Assembly (NCBI GenBank): GCA_963719345.1
Contig: CAVRCA010000006.1
Span: 104,744 to 168,743, forward strand
DNA: 64,000 nt
Source: CAVRCA01 sp963719345
GTDB lineage: Bacteria; Pseudomonadota; Alphaproteobacteria; Acetobacterales; Acetobacteraceae
Direction: 5' to 3'
Of the stretch, positions 38,073 through 47,410 are shown piece after piece. The position numbers were made by a program, and so were the translations under genes. Below the pieces are notes generated by a model that made no database searches, had not been told where the DNA came from, and saw nothing but the letters and a program-made list of their open reading frames with translations. Position 1 is the first letter of the stretch. The number at the start of each line of letters is the position of its first letter.

Positions 38073-39188
38073 TCAGGCAACAAGTCGCTCGGTTCGAGGA
38101 TCGAACAGGCAGATGCAGCGGGTGTCGAGCACGAAGAACGCCGGCGCTCCCTGTAGCGGCCGTATATCGCCAGACACTCGTGCCAGGACCGGCGCGCCTT
38201 CAAGCCGCAGCAGCACGATCGTCTCAGCGCCGGTGGGCTCGACCATCTCTACCTCGGCGCTGAACTCCAAACCGGCGTGTGGCAACCCACCGAACTGACG
38301 GCCTGCCTCGGAAATGCATTCCGGCCGAATGCCAAGCACGACCTCACGGTCCCGGAAGGCGGCAACCGCGTCGCAGGGGGGCACGGGCACGCGCAGTTCA
38401 TCCGGCCGACCCGCGCCGATGACCGCGACCGGTCCGTCGTTGTCCGTTCTCAGCCGTGCCGGCAGCGTGTTCATCGGTGGCGACCCCATGAAGCGGGCCA
38501 CGAACAGATTGGCCGGGCGACGGTACACCGTATCGGGATCGGCGAACTGCTGCACCTCGCCGTGATTCATCACGGCGATCCGGGTCGCCATCGTCATCGC
38601 CTCGATCTGATCGTGCGTGACATAGACGGTGGTCGCAGCGACCCGCTGATGAAGTCGCTTGATTTCCATCCGCATCTCGAGGCGCAGCTTGGCGTCGAGG
38701 TTCGACAGCGGCTCGTCGAACAGGAAGAGCAGCGGATCGCGAACCAGCGCACGGCCCATCGCGACACGCTGACGCTGGCCGCCGGAGAGCTGCGACGGCC
38801 GGCGATCAAGCAACTGCTCGATCTGCAGCAGCCTGGCAACGCGCGCAACCGCAGCTTCGCGCTGCACCTTGGCGACACCGCGGCATTCCATGCCGAACGT
38901 GATGTTCTGCCTGACGGTCATCGACGGGTACAAGGCGTAGGATTGGAACACCATGGCGATGTCGCGATCCTTGGGCGCCAAATCGTTCACCACTCGGCCG
39001 CCGATCTCGATCGTGCCGTCGCTCGGACGCTCGAGACCGGCGATGATGTTGAGGAGGGTCGATTTGCCGCAGCCCGACGGGCCGACCAGCACCGTAAATT
39101 CGCCGCTCTCGATCTCGAGGTCGACGCGTTTCAGGACGTCCAATGGGCCGAACCGCTTCGACACGCCGCTTATTCTCAGCGCCGTCAA
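38073..39188 (-). CDS. Sugar-type ABC transporter ATPase (UgpC/MalK-like)
   Basis: A 371-residue ATP-binding subunit. Walker A is GPSGCGKST, signature LSGGQRQRVAMGRAL, Walker B FLFDEPLSNLDAKLR, and a His switch TVYVTHDQ. A C-terminal TOBE-type regulatory domain fills residues about 240-371, as in MalK/UgpC. It energises uptake with the two permeases and binding protein encoded just upstream in the same direction. Substrate specificity sits in the binding protein and is unknown. Confidence 0.93.
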   Translation of the reverse strand: MTALRISGVSKRFGPLDVLKRVDLEIESGEFTVLVGPSGCGKSTLLNIIAGLERPSDGTIEIGGRVVNDLAPKDRDIAMVFQSYALYPSMTVRQNITFGMECRGVAKVQREAAVARVARLLQIEQLLDRRPSQLSGGQRQRVAMGRALVRDPLLFLFDEPLSNLDAKLRLEMRMEIKRLHQRVAATTVYVTHDQIEAMTMATRIAVMNHGEVQQFADPDTVYRRPANLFVARFMGSPPMNTLPARLRTDNDGPVAVIGAGRPDELRVPVPPCDAVAAFRDREVVLGIRPECISEAGRQFGGLPHAGLEFSAEVEMVEPTGAETIVLLRLEGAPVLARVSGDIRPLQGAPAFFVLDTRCICLFDPRTERLVA

Positions 39189-39198
39189 GATGCCCTCC

Positions 39199-40041
39199 TC
39201 ACTTCACGGCCCCCGCCGTCAGGCCACGCAGGAAATAACGGCCACCAAACAGATAGACCAACAGGGTCGGCAGCGCTGCGATCAGGACGGCGGCACTCTG
39301 GACACCGTACATCGGTTCGCTGGTGAGTGCGGCGCTCAACGCAATCAGCGCCGCCGTGACCGGCTGGTGCGCGCCGGAGGTGAACGTCACGCCGAACAGA
39401 AATTCGTTCCAGATACCCGTGAATTGCCAGATTATCGTTACGATCAGGATCGGTGGCGACAGTGGCAGGACGATGCGCCAAAAAATGCGGAAATAGCCGG
39501 CTCCGTCGATGCGAGCAGCCCTCAGCAGGTCCTGCGGGATGCTCACGTAGTAGTTGCGGCAGAACAAGGTGGTGAAGCTCATTCCCTGCACGATGTGGAT
39601 CAGGATGAGGCCGCCGATGCTGTTCATCAGGCCGAGATCCCGCAGCACCACCACCCAGGGGATGAGCTTCATCTGCTCGGGAAGAAAGATCCCGAGCGTC
39701 ACGACGCCGAACACGATCTGGTCGCCGCGAAAGCGCCAAAGGGCGATCGAGTAGCCGGCAAGCGCGCCCAACAAGGTCGACACGATCGTGGCCGGGACCG
39801 TCATCGCCAGCGAGTTCACCATGTAGGGTGCGATGCCCCAGCAGTGCTCCGCCATGCAAAACCGGTCCCAGGCGTCGGCGTAGTTGCTGAACGCGAGCCG
39901 GTGCGGCCACCCGATCATTGAGGTGGCAGCAATCTCCCGGCTGCTTCGCAGCGAGTTCACGACCACGATGGCGAGTGGCAGCAGGAACAGCACGGCCAAA
40001 GCGACCAGTGCCGCATAGACGGCCGCGCGTCCCCACTTCAT
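39199..40041 (-). CDS. ABC transporter permease (MalG/UgpE-like)
   Basis: A 280-residue inner-membrane permease with six predicted membrane segments. The EAA loop reads AARIDGAGYFRIFWRIVLPLSPP near residue 190. MalG-type features include GWPHRLAFSNYADAW before the second helix. The ATG at 40041 overlaps the stop of the other permease by ATGA; the longer frame to 40335 is a shadow. It pairs with that permease to form the channel. Confidence 0.92.
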   Translation of the reverse strand: MKWGRAAVYAALVALAVLFLLPLAIVVVNSLRSSREIAATSMIGWPHRLAFSNYADAWDRFCMAEHCWGIAPYMVNSLAMTVPATIVSTLLGALAGYSIALWRFRGDQIVFGVVTLGIFLPEQMKLIPWVVVLRDLGLMNSIGGLILIHIVQGMSFTTLFCRNYYVSIPQDLLRAARIDGAGYFRIFWRIVLPLSPPILIVTIIWQFTGIWNEFLFGVTFTSGAHQPVTAALIALSAALTSEPMYGVQSAAVLIAALPTLLVYLFGGRYFLRGLTAGAVK

Positions 40042-40946
40042 GCTTGCGCCCGTCGTCGTCGCTGGATCCGCACATAGATGCCGTATGGCGCCAGCACCGC
40101 GATCAACGAGAGCAGCATCAGGACCGCCGCGGCCGACCCGCGGCCCAGTGATCCGCGCTGGAACATGAAATCGTAGACCACGAGGGCCGGCAGCATCGTC
40201 GATATCCCCGGCCCGCCGCCGGTCAGTGCCCGCACCAGGTCGAACGTCTTGATCGCGAATTGCAGCAGGATAACCAGCACGGTGACGAATATCGGCCACA
40301 TCGTCGGCAGCACGACGCGGCGGTAGATGCGCCATGGGCCGGCGCCGTCAACCTGAGCTGCCTTGAGGAGATCGGCATCGACCGATCGCAGTCCAGCCAG
40401 GAACAATGCCATCGCGAACCCAGCACCTTGCCAGGCTCCCGCGATGATCAGGGTATAGACCGCCTTGTCCGGTTGTACCAGCCAGTCGAAGCGGAACCCG
40501 GCCCAGCCGAGCGATTGCACCAGCTTCTGGATGCCGAGACCGGGATTGAGGAGCCAGCTCCACACCGTGCCCGTCACCACGAAGGACACCGCCAGGGGAT
40601 ACAGGAAGATCGTGCGCAGCACGTTCTCGCCACGCACGCGTTGGTCCAGCAGAATGGCCAGGAGCAGCCCGAGGGCGGCGGTCAGCACGACGAAACCGGT
40701 TCCGAAGATCACCAAGTTCACGTAGGCGATCTGCAGGTTGACGGTGCGCATCACGGCCCGGTAATTGCGGATGCCGACCCAGGCATAGTCCGGCACGAGC
40801 GTGGAGGCGGTGAACGAGACCCAGGTGGTCCAGGCAGTGAACAGCACGACGTGCCCGGCGGCGATTGCCAACGGCACCCAGATCGCGAGCTGGGTCAGCA
40901 CGTTGTCGAGCCGAGCCCGCCAAGTCGCCAGCGATCTAGCAGGCAT
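40038..40946 (-). CDS. ABC transporter permease (MalF/UgpA-like)
   Basis: A 302-residue inner-membrane permease with about six to seven membrane segments. The cytoplasmic EAA loop is AAQVDGAGPWRIYRRVVLPTMWP. It is followed by FDLVRALTGGGPGISTMLPALVVYD, a pattern typical of MalF/UgpA subunits. It starts 6 bp after the binding-protein stop and its own stop overlaps the second permease by ATGA. Confidence 0.92.
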   Translation of the reverse strand: MPARSLATWRARLDNVLTQLAIWVPLAIAAGHVVLFTAWTTWVSFTASTLVPDYAWVGIRNYRAVMRTVNLQIAYVNLVIFGTGFVVLTAALGLLLAILLDQRVRGENVLRTIFLYPLAVSFVVTGTVWSWLLNPGLGIQKLVQSLGWAGFRFDWLVQPDKAVYTLIIAGAWQGAGFAMALFLAGLRSVDADLLKAAQVDGAGPWRIYRRVVLPTMWPIFVTVLVILLQFAIKTFDLVRALTGGGPGISTMLPALVVYDFMFQRGSLGRGSAAAVLMLLSLIAVLAPYGIYVRIQRRRRAQA

Positions 40947-40952
40947 GGGGTG

Positions 40953-42233
40953 CTATTGTGCGCTCTCCACGGCCGCCACGAGCCGCTTCTGCCCCTCGGC
41001 CGCCGGAATGGCGCTGTCGTGCACGTACTCGGTGAGCACGTCGATCATCGCGGCAGTGATGCCGTTCGGCTGCGCCATGTTGTGCGCCAGGCTGAGCACG
41101 ACGCGGCCCTGGCCGATGGCATTACGTAGGTTCTGTGCCGCGTTGCGCTGGCCGTCGGTAAAGCCGCTCGCGGACAGATCGACGTCGACGCGCGCCGGGA
41201 TCGAGCCGGTGATCTTCGAGTACATCTCCTGGGTCGAGGGTTGCATCACCACCTCGGCGAACAGCTTCTGGCCGGCTTGCAGGTCGGCCGCTTGCTGCCT
41301 CCAGAAGATGAAGCAGTCCGCATTGAGGTCGAAGCATGGCGGCCCGCTTTCCTGCGGAGCCGGACCGCTGGTGAAGGCCGTCTCCGGAGCGCCGGCGCGC
41401 AGCAAGTTGCCTTGCGCCCAGCCGCCCATCAGCACCATGCCCATGTCGCCCTGCACGAAAGCCGGCAGGTTTACCCCCCAGCTCTGGGCCGCGATGTTGG
41501 GGTTCATCCAGCTGGCTATTTTGCGCAGTTGCGCGAACGCCGCGAGCACCTCCTTGCTGTTCAGCGCGCCACTGTCGAGCTCCATGATGGCTCGGCGATA
41601 GATCTCCGGACTGATCCCGGCCAGCGCGATCTCGAACTTCATACCGTCGTCCCAGCGGATCCCGCCATTCGCAACGGGCGTCATGCCCGCTGCCTGCATC
41701 TTCTCGGCCACCTCGTTGAATTCGGCCCAGGTAGCGGGCGGTCGGCTGATGCGGGCGCGATCCATGCCCCGGGCGGACAGGAACAACGTGTTGATGCGAT
41801 AGACCTGCAACGGCAACGCGATCCAATCGCCGGAAGGCTGACAGCTCTTTGCGAGTTCGGTCGGCACCTTGTTGGCGTAACCCGCCGCCTCCACCCACGA
41901 CGTGATGTTCACGGTAGGCGCTATCTTCGACCACGCAGCGATCTCGGGGCCCTTGAGCTGCGAAATGGCCGGGGGATCGCCGGCCAGGATCTGCGCCCGC
42001 AGCTTGTTCATCATCTCGGTGGTGAAGCCCGGCACAGGATTGTGCTGCCAGATCCCTCCGTGCTCCTCAAACACCTTCCCGAGTGCCGAGATGGCGGCCC
42101 CGTCGCTCCCGGCGGACCATTGCGAGATCGCGGTCAGGCGTGGCTTGGTCGAGACCTCGGCCAGCGCCAACGTGGGTGCCCCGAAGGCGGCGGCCGAGCC
42201 GGCGAGCATACTCCGCCTCGTGATGGTCGGCAT
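40953..42233 (-). CDS. Extracellular solute-binding protein (sugar ABC)
   Basis: A 426-residue periplasmic binding protein of the family-1 (carbohydrate) type. The N-terminus TRRSMLAGSAAAFGAPTLALA is a Tat-like or Sec signal with cleavage near ALA-EV. The mature part includes IPARVDVDLSASGF and repeated WxEFNE and QSWGVNLPAF features of sugar-binding proteins. It is the first gene of the transporter operon. The ligand is not deducible. Proximity to the 2-hydroxyacid genes may mean a sugar acid or related polyol. Confidence 0.9.
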   Translation of the reverse strand: MPTITRRSMLAGSAAAFGAPTLALAEVSTKPRLTAISQWSAGSDGAAISALGKVFEEHGGIWQHNPVPGFTTEMMNKLRAQILAGDPPAISQLKGPEIAAWSKIAPTVNITSWVEAAGYANKVPTELAKSCQPSGDWIALPLQVYRINTLFLSARGMDRARISRPPATWAEFNEVAEKMQAAGMTPVANGGIRWDDGMKFEIALAGISPEIYRRAIMELDSGALNSKEVLAAFAQLRKIASWMNPNIAAQSWGVNLPAFVQGDMGMVLMGGWAQGNLLRAGAPETAFTSGPAPQESGPPCFDLNADCFIFWRQQAADLQAGQKLFAEVVMQPSTQEMYSKITGSIPARVDVDLSASGFTDGQRNAAQNLRNAIGQGRVVLSLAHNMAQPNGITAAMIDVLTEYVHDSAIPAAEGQKRLVAAVESAQ

Positions 42234-42371
42234 GACAGGGTTCCTCCCAATCTCACGCGGGCCGTTCCACGCAGCACGTCGGCCCGTCTATCGTCGCGGC
42301 TGCGGGCACAGTCGGCGACCTTATTCGAACTTCTGTCTCGCGCAGCCGCTTCGGACCCTACCATAGGAGCT

Positions 42372-44732
42372 TCACGTAGAAGCTGCACCAGGACCGCGTG
42401 TTTCCGTCTCTCCTCCCGGTACGCCCCCTCCCCACCGCTCGAGCAATCGAGCAATTTCGCTCGCCGGCTCGGGGAGACTGAAGAGGTAGCCCTGAGCCTC
42501 CGAACAGCCTTCGGCGCGTAACCATGCGAGTTGTTCGTCGGTTTCAACGCCTTCCGCCGTGGTCCGGATAGCGAGGCTCCTACCGAGACCAATGATCGCA
42601 CGCACAATGGCTTCCGTGCCTTTCGTCGTGGCAAGGTCGCGAATGAAGGATGGGTCGATCTTGATCTTGTCGAACGGAAAACTACGCAGATAGCTGAGCG
42701 ACGAGTAGCCCGTTCCGAAGTCGTCCATCGAGAAGCGTACACCCAAAACCCGCAGAGCATGAAGGGTGGCGAGGGTTGTCACACTGTCGGCGAGTAGGAC
42801 CGACTCCGTGATCTCCAGTTCAAGCCGTCGCGCCGGCAATCCGGAGGCTCCTAGCGCGTCGGTCACGCTTCGGACCAGGTTCCCGCTTCGGAACTGGGTC
42901 GGCGATACGTTGACAGCAACTTTGATGTGCGCGGGCCATTTGCTTGCTTCGAGACATGCGCACTCTAGCACCCATTGGCCGAAAGGAACGATCAGCCCCA
43001 CTTCCTCGGCTACCGGGACGAATTGCGCCGGAGAAACCATGCCCTGCTCCGGATGGCGCCAGCGCAACAACGCCTCAAAACCGCCGATCCGGTCGGTGGC
43101 CAAGTCGAACAGGGGCTGATAGAACAACTCCAGCTCGCCTCGGGACAGCGCCTCGCGCATGTCCCGCTCCAGCGCACGACGGGCCTGCAGTTGTTGATCC
43201 ATTTCCGGCTCGAAGAAGCGCCATATGCCGCGCCCTTCCGCTTTTGCCCGGTAGAGAGCAAGGTCGGCGTTCTTCAACAACTCGTCACGCGTCCTCCCGT
43301 CGACAGGGGCAAGCGAGATCCCGATGCTTACCCCGACCGTAATATGCTGGTGATCGACATCGTAAGGCTGGCTCACCTGGTCGACCACTTGGCGCGCGAG
43401 CAGCGCAGCCTCCTGGGGCCGTTTCAAGTCCACCTGCACGATGGCGAACTCGTCCCCGCCCAGACGGGCAACCGTGTCAACCTCCCGGACACAAGCCTGC
43501 AGCCGGTCGGCGACCGCGCGCAGCAACTCGTCCCCGACCGGATGGCCGAGCGTGTCGTTGACGGCCTTGAAGCCGTCAAGATCAAGGATGAGCACAGCCA
43601 ATCCGGGACTGTCGCGCCCTACCCGGGCCAGATCCTGCTCCATCCGTTCACCGAAGAGCAAGCGGTTCGGCAGCCCGGTGAGCGCGTCGTGACGCGCCAG
43701 GAACACGGCCTGAGCTTCGGTGCGCTGGCGCTCAGTTACGTCTTCGTAGGTCGCCACCCAGCCGCCGTCGGCCGTGGTTTGGCGTGAGATGGCGACGACG
43801 CGCCCATGACTGAGTTCCTGGAACCGCGTTTCGCAGAACGGGCGCGGATCGGCAATCCCGGCCTCCTCCGCGAGCAGGCCGGCCGCCGTTCGGCCGAGGT
43901 GGTTGCCCGCGGCAACACTCTGCTCCAACACCTCGCGAAACGAGAGACCCGGCACGACCTGCTCGGGGGACAGACGAAAGATGTCGCAGAACTGTCGGTT
44001 TACCATGCGCAAGCGGTCATTGGCGTCATACAGGCAAAGCCCCTGGGACATGTTGCCGAGTGCAGCATCCAAGCAAAGGTTGGCGGCCTCCAGCCTCGTT
44101 GTCTTGTCGCTTAGCGCGGTGACGGTGGAGTTGAGCTCGCGTGTGCGCTGCATGAGGTTGAGGCGAAGCTGAAGCGTCTCGCCGAAGTACCGGCTTGAGC
44201 GCCGGACGGTGACGACAAGCACGACGAGGAACACGGCGATCATCGCGGCCGCGGCGGAGCGGCGCCCTGAGCCGTCCACGGCAAACCGGATCGCGAGGGG
44301 AAGGCTGGCGGGAACGAGGAAGGCGACCGTGCTTGGGAAATGCGCGTAGTGCAATGCGGTGGCACCGGCGCACATCCCCGCGATCACAAAGGCCCAGAAC
44401 AGCTGGTAGATCTCGGACGTAGGAGGCAGTCCGACCGAGCCGACGCCCCAAAGCAACCCGGCAGCGAAGGCGCCGCATGCGCTGGCCAGCGACCAGCGCC
44501 TGTATTGCTGGGACGAGAATGCCGAGCGACGATATATCTTCCACACGGTGAGCCGAGCCGCCGTGACGAACGCGACGGCGCCCAGCCAGAGGAGATCTCT
44601 CGGGTGCCATTCGGCCGCCGCAAGGACCGCTACCATGATCGTGGCGTTCACCAAGTTGACGATCGTGGCCACTGGGATCTGCTCAAGCGCAGCCCTGACT
44701 TGCTCGACGTGGACCTCGGCCTCCTTACTCAT
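42372..44732 (-). CDS. Membrane GGDEF-EAL cyclic-di-GMP enzyme
   Basis: A 786-residue protein. Residues about 20-190 hold five to six membrane segments, a MASE-like sensor. A PAS-type domain follows (about 230-345). The GGDEF domain keeps RLGGDEF and an inhibitory RxxD site (REVD) five residues before it. The EAL domain keeps FEALLRW, ITESVLL, DDFGTGYSS and AEGVET. Both synthesis and hydrolysis of cyclic-di-GMP look possible. The start at 44732 is chosen over 44774 because it begins directly before the first helix. No operon partner; it probably switches motility or biofilm behaviour. Confidence 0.93.
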   Translation of the reverse strand: MSKEAEVHVEQVRAALEQIPVATIVNLVNATIMVAVLAAAEWHPRDLLWLGAVAFVTAARLTVWKIYRRSAFSSQQYRRWSLASACGAFAAGLLWGVGSVGLPPTSEIYQLFWAFVIAGMCAGATALHYAHFPSTVAFLVPASLPLAIRFAVDGSGRRSAAAAMIAVFLVVLVVTVRRSSRYFGETLQLRLNLMQRTRELNSTVTALSDKTTRLEAANLCLDAALGNMSQGLCLYDANDRLRMVNRQFCDIFRLSPEQVVPGLSFREVLEQSVAAGNHLGRTAAGLLAEEAGIADPRPFCETRFQELSHGRVVAISRQTTADGGWVATYEDVTERQRTEAQAVFLARHDALTGLPNRLLFGERMEQDLARVGRDSPGLAVLILDLDGFKAVNDTLGHPVGDELLRAVADRLQACVREVDTVARLGGDEFAIVQVDLKRPQEAALLARQVVDQVSQPYDVDHQHITVGVSIGISLAPVDGRTRDELLKNADLALYRAKAEGRGIWRFFEPEMDQQLQARRALERDMREALSRGELELFYQPLFDLATDRIGGFEALLRWRHPEQGMVSPAQFVPVAEEVGLIVPFGQWVLECACLEASKWPAHIKVAVNVSPTQFRSGNLVRSVTDALGASGLPARRLELEITESVLLADSVTTLATLHALRVLGVRFSMDDFGTGYSSLSYLRSFPFDKIKIDPSFIRDLATTKGTEAIVRAIIGLGRSLAIRTTAEGVETDEQLAWLRAEGCSEAQGYLFSLPEPASEIARLLERWGGGVPGGETETRGPGAAST

Positions 44733-45375
44733 CGAACCGCCGCTGGCCGCTCGCGCAGCTGCTCCGCCTGACACCCGGTCACGCGGACACCCCCACCGAG
44801 GACGGGATGCAGGTCGGACGGGGCCGCCCGGCGTCCGTGCCCCGATCGGTCATGCCCGCATTCTCAAGCCGTGCGAGGAGATGCTGCATCATTCCGGGTC
44901 CACCCCACCTCCTGCCCGGGAACCGGAGGGAAGCACAACCGGCCCCTTTGAGGGGCAAACCTTGCCTGGCATCTTGGCCCCTTCCCTGAGAGGACTTTTC
45001 GATCCCCTACACTGGCCCTGTGCTTGAGCACATCGCCCGCCAGCATCCCATTTTCACTGCATTCAGTCGTATGTCTCCCTCGAGCTGAATACAAGCGTTC
45101 CCAACATCCCGCGCGGCTCTGTGCGAGTCGACGGTGGCGGCGTAGGCGGAACGTGGTGCCAGCAGGCCCAGAGCCCAGAGCCCAGAGCCGAAAGTTCTGG
45201 CTGCTGTGCATCGCCGCGAGAGCGAGGTCCGGGAAGTATTTGGCAAAGGAACAGCCTTGCTTCAGCGGCTGGATGGGCTTGGCGCGGCAGCCGTGTTCAT
45301 GCGCCACCTGATTGGCCGATCTTGTCTAGGCGCTCGTGACGCACAACGATGCCGCCACAGCACAAGAGGGCTTGC
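44733..45375. other. Gene-free stretch
   Basis: About 640 bases without a convincing gene on either strand. It includes three tandem copies of CCCAGAG at 45167-45187. The only likely function is the promoter region of the GGDEF-EAL gene (minus) and of the small ORF plus transporter (plus), but no clear boxes were found. Confidence 0.4.
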
Positions 45376-45561
45376 ATGATCGACCTGGTGGACCGCGGCA
45401 ACACGGTGGCGATGCCAAACGGCGTCGGCGCAGATAACGTTGTGATTGCAGGCGAGCGCATTGTTTTCGTATGGCCCAAGAACGGCAAACCGGTTCCCGA
45501 CGGTGCGCGCTCCTTCGCTCAGCACAGCGACCCTTGCGTTGATGCCGGCCCGACGCAGTGA
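45376..45561 (+). CDS. Small hypothetical protein coupled to the FNT channel
   Basis: A 61-residue ORF, MIDLVDRGNTVAMPNGVGAD and onward, with a beta-rich middle (VVIAGERIVFVWPK) and no family I recognise. Its TGA overlaps the GTG start of the channel gene, a coupling that supports a real gene. There is a weak ribosome binding site (AGAGGG about 5 bases upstream). Function unknown. Confidence 0.5.
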   Translation: MIDLVDRGNTVAMPNGVGADNVVIAGERIVFVWPKNGKPVPDGARSFAQHSDPCVDAGPTQ

Positions 45562-46418
45562 ACTCTGGGAGCCAAGAAGCGGCCGGCGCGGAGTCGCCGC
45601 ATCTCGACGAGCAGCAACGCAAGCAAGCGGCGGCCCGGGCCGCGCCTGGTCCGCTGGTCATCCACGAGATCGTTCGCGAACAGGGCGAGACCGAGCTTGA
45701 ACGCTCCTTCGTAGGCCTCGCGATGTCTGGCCTCGCCGCCGGCCTCTCGATCGGGTTCTCCTTCGTCGTGCAGGCCTATCTGCAAGCGGCGCTCCCCGAG
45801 GCGTCGTGGCGCATCCTCATCGCCGGATTCGGCTACTGCGTCGGCTTCCTGATCGTCATTCTCGGACGCCAGCAGCTGTTTACGGAAACGACGCTGACCG
45901 CCCTGATCCCCACCCTGACCCGACGCGACGCCTCGACCTTGCTCGCAACCATGCGGGTTTGGGCCATCGTGCTCATTGCGAACCTGGTGGGCACGTTCGC
46001 CTTCGCCGCCGTTGCGGCGCAACCGGGCGTGTTCCCACCAGGGCCGGTTGCCGCGATGGGCAAGCTGAGCGACGCACTTTTCGGTGAGCCGTTCTGGCAG
46101 ATGATGATCCGCGCCGGCTCGGCCGGGTGGCTGATCGGGCTTATGGTCTGGCTGCTGCCCGCGTCGGGTTCGGCGCGGCCGCTCATCATCATTCTCATCA
46201 CCTATGTCGTAGCGCTCTGCCAATTCCCTCACGTCATCGCAGGTTCGGTCGAAGCCGCGTTCGGCGTCTTCAGCGGGCACGCGTCGGCCAGCGACTATCT
46301 GCTTCGCTTCCTCGTTCCGACGTTGGTCGGCAACGCGATCGGCGGGACGGCATTGGCGGCGTTGCTCAACCACGCTCCCATAGCCGGCGAGCTCAACAGG
46401 CTGGATCGGGAAGATTAA
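45558..46418 (+). CDS. Formate/nitrite transporter (FNT) family channel
   Basis: A 286-residue FNT/YfdC-like membrane protein with six predicted helices after a polar N-terminus of about 45 residues. Conserved stretches are GLAMSGLAAGLSIGFSF in helix 1, LGRQQLFTETTLTA after helix 2 and NLVGTFAFA in helix 4. FNT proteins are pentameric channels for formate, nitrite, hydrosulfide or other small anions. The GTG start overlaps the small upstream ORF; no promoter was seen between them. The anion cannot be predicted, but it sits beside a sulfonate operon. Confidence 0.87.
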   Translation: MNSGSQEAAGAESPHLDEQQRKQAAARAAPGPLVIHEIVREQGETELERSFVGLAMSGLAAGLSIGFSFVVQAYLQAALPEASWRILIAGFGYCVGFLIVILGRQQLFTETTLTALIPTLTRRDASTLLATMRVWAIVLIANLVGTFAFAAVAAQPGVFPPGPVAAMGKLSDALFGEPFWQMMIRAGSAGWLIGLMVWLLPASGSARPLIIILITYVVALCQFPHVIAGSVEAAFGVFSGHASASDYLLRFLVPTLVGNAIGGTALAALLNHAPIAGELNRLDRED

Positions 46419-46420
46419 CT

Positions 46421-46437
46421 CACTATATAAGATAGTG
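46421..46437. promoter_or_regulatory. AT-rich inverted repeat between FNT and ssu genes
   Basis: CACTAT-ATAAG-ATAGTG is a perfect 6-bp inverted repeat with a 5-base centre, starting 3 bases after the FNT stop and standing out from GC-rich surroundings. With one bulge the stem extends to about nine pairs. No T-run follows, so an operator for the ssu operon is at least as likely as a terminator. Confidence 0.35.
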
Positions 46438-46582
46438 GTTTCTGCGAAAAGCGCACATGTGGCCGTGATTATTGTTGACTGCCGCGCCTGCAAGGACAAA
46501 ATGGCGGCTAATCCACGCGAGAGTCGAGGGACTTTCGCGTCCACCACTTCGGCCGGCCGTGCCGGTGCGCAGGAGCTTGTCG

Positions 46583-47410
46583 ATGTCGCAGTCAATCGCC
46601 GCCCGGGCTGGCGGTCGGCCCTACAGGCTCGCGCTTCCGACGGCTGATCTCTCCCGGTTGCGGCGATTCGTCGCTCCCCTGCTGCTCGTGGCCGCGTGGC
46701 AGTCAGGGTCGATGCTGGGCTTGATCCCGAGCCGGACGGTGGCGGCCCCCAGCGCCATCATCAGCTCGCTCATCGCCCTGCTCGCCTCGGGCGAGTTGCA
46801 GCAGAACTTGCTGGTCTCGCTTGCCCGCGTCGCGATCGGCCTCGGCATCGGGGTCGGGATCGGCGCTGTCGCCGCCCTGGTCGCCGGCCTGTCGCGGCTC
46901 GGCGAGGATGCGATCGACGCCCCGCTGCAGATGGCCCGTACCCTGCCCCATCTCGCGTTGGTGCCGCTGTTTATCCTCTGGTTCGGCATCGGCGAGACGC
47001 CGAAAATCGCGCTGGTGGCGCTCGGCGCGGTGTTTCCGATCTACCTCAACCTGTTTGCCGGCATCCGCGGCGTCGATCCGAAGCTGGTCGAAGCGGCTCG
47101 CACACTCGGCCTGTCGCGCCTCGCCCTGATCCGCCACGTCATCCTGCCGGGGGCCCTGCCCTCCGGACTGGTCGGGTTGCGCTACGCGGTGGGGGTGGGC
47201 TGGCTCAGCCTCGTCGTCGGCGAGCAGATCAATGCCGATAGCGGCATTGGCTACATGATGATGAACGCTCGCGAATTCCTCCGCACCGACATCATCATGG
47301 TCGGGCTGCTGGTCTATGCGCTGCTTGGCCTGCTCGCGGACCAGGGCGTGCGAGCGCTCGAGCGGGCGGCCCTGATCTGGCGTCCCTCGATGGTAGGAGC
47401 CCGGCGATGA
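46583..47410 (+). CDS. ssuC: Sulfonate ABC transporter permease
   Basis: A 275-residue inner-membrane permease with six predicted helices. The EAA loop (VEAARTLGLSRLALIRHVILPGALPSG) and MLGLIPSRTVAAPS near the N-terminus match SsuC/TauC. The ATG at 46583 has AGGAG 7 bases upstream; the open frame to 46472 has none. It overlaps ssuB by 4 bp. It takes up alkanesulfonates, with SsuB energising and SsuA binding. Expressed presumably under sulfur starvation. Confidence 0.9.
   Translation: MSQSIAARAGGRPYRLALPTADLSRLRRFVAPLLLVAAWQSGSMLGLIPSRTVAAPSAIISSLIALLASGELQQNLLVSLARVAIGLGIGVGIGAVAALVAGLSRLGEDAIDAPLQMARTLPHLALVPLFILWFGIGETPKIALVALGAVFPIYLNLFAGIRGVDPKLVEAARTLGLSRLALIRHVILPGALPSGLVGLRYAVGVGWLSLVVGEQINADSGIGYMMMNAREFLRTDIIMVGLLVYALLGLLADQGVRALERAALIWRPSMVGARR

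Noticed and set aside
38150..39921. Open frames on the plus strand opposite the ABC ATPase and permease
   Set aside because: Charged low-complexity translations (His/Arg/Asp-rich) antisense to clear transporter genes.
45167..45187. Three copies of CCCAGAG as a possible repeat element
   Set aside because: Too short and few to call anything beyond chance slippage.
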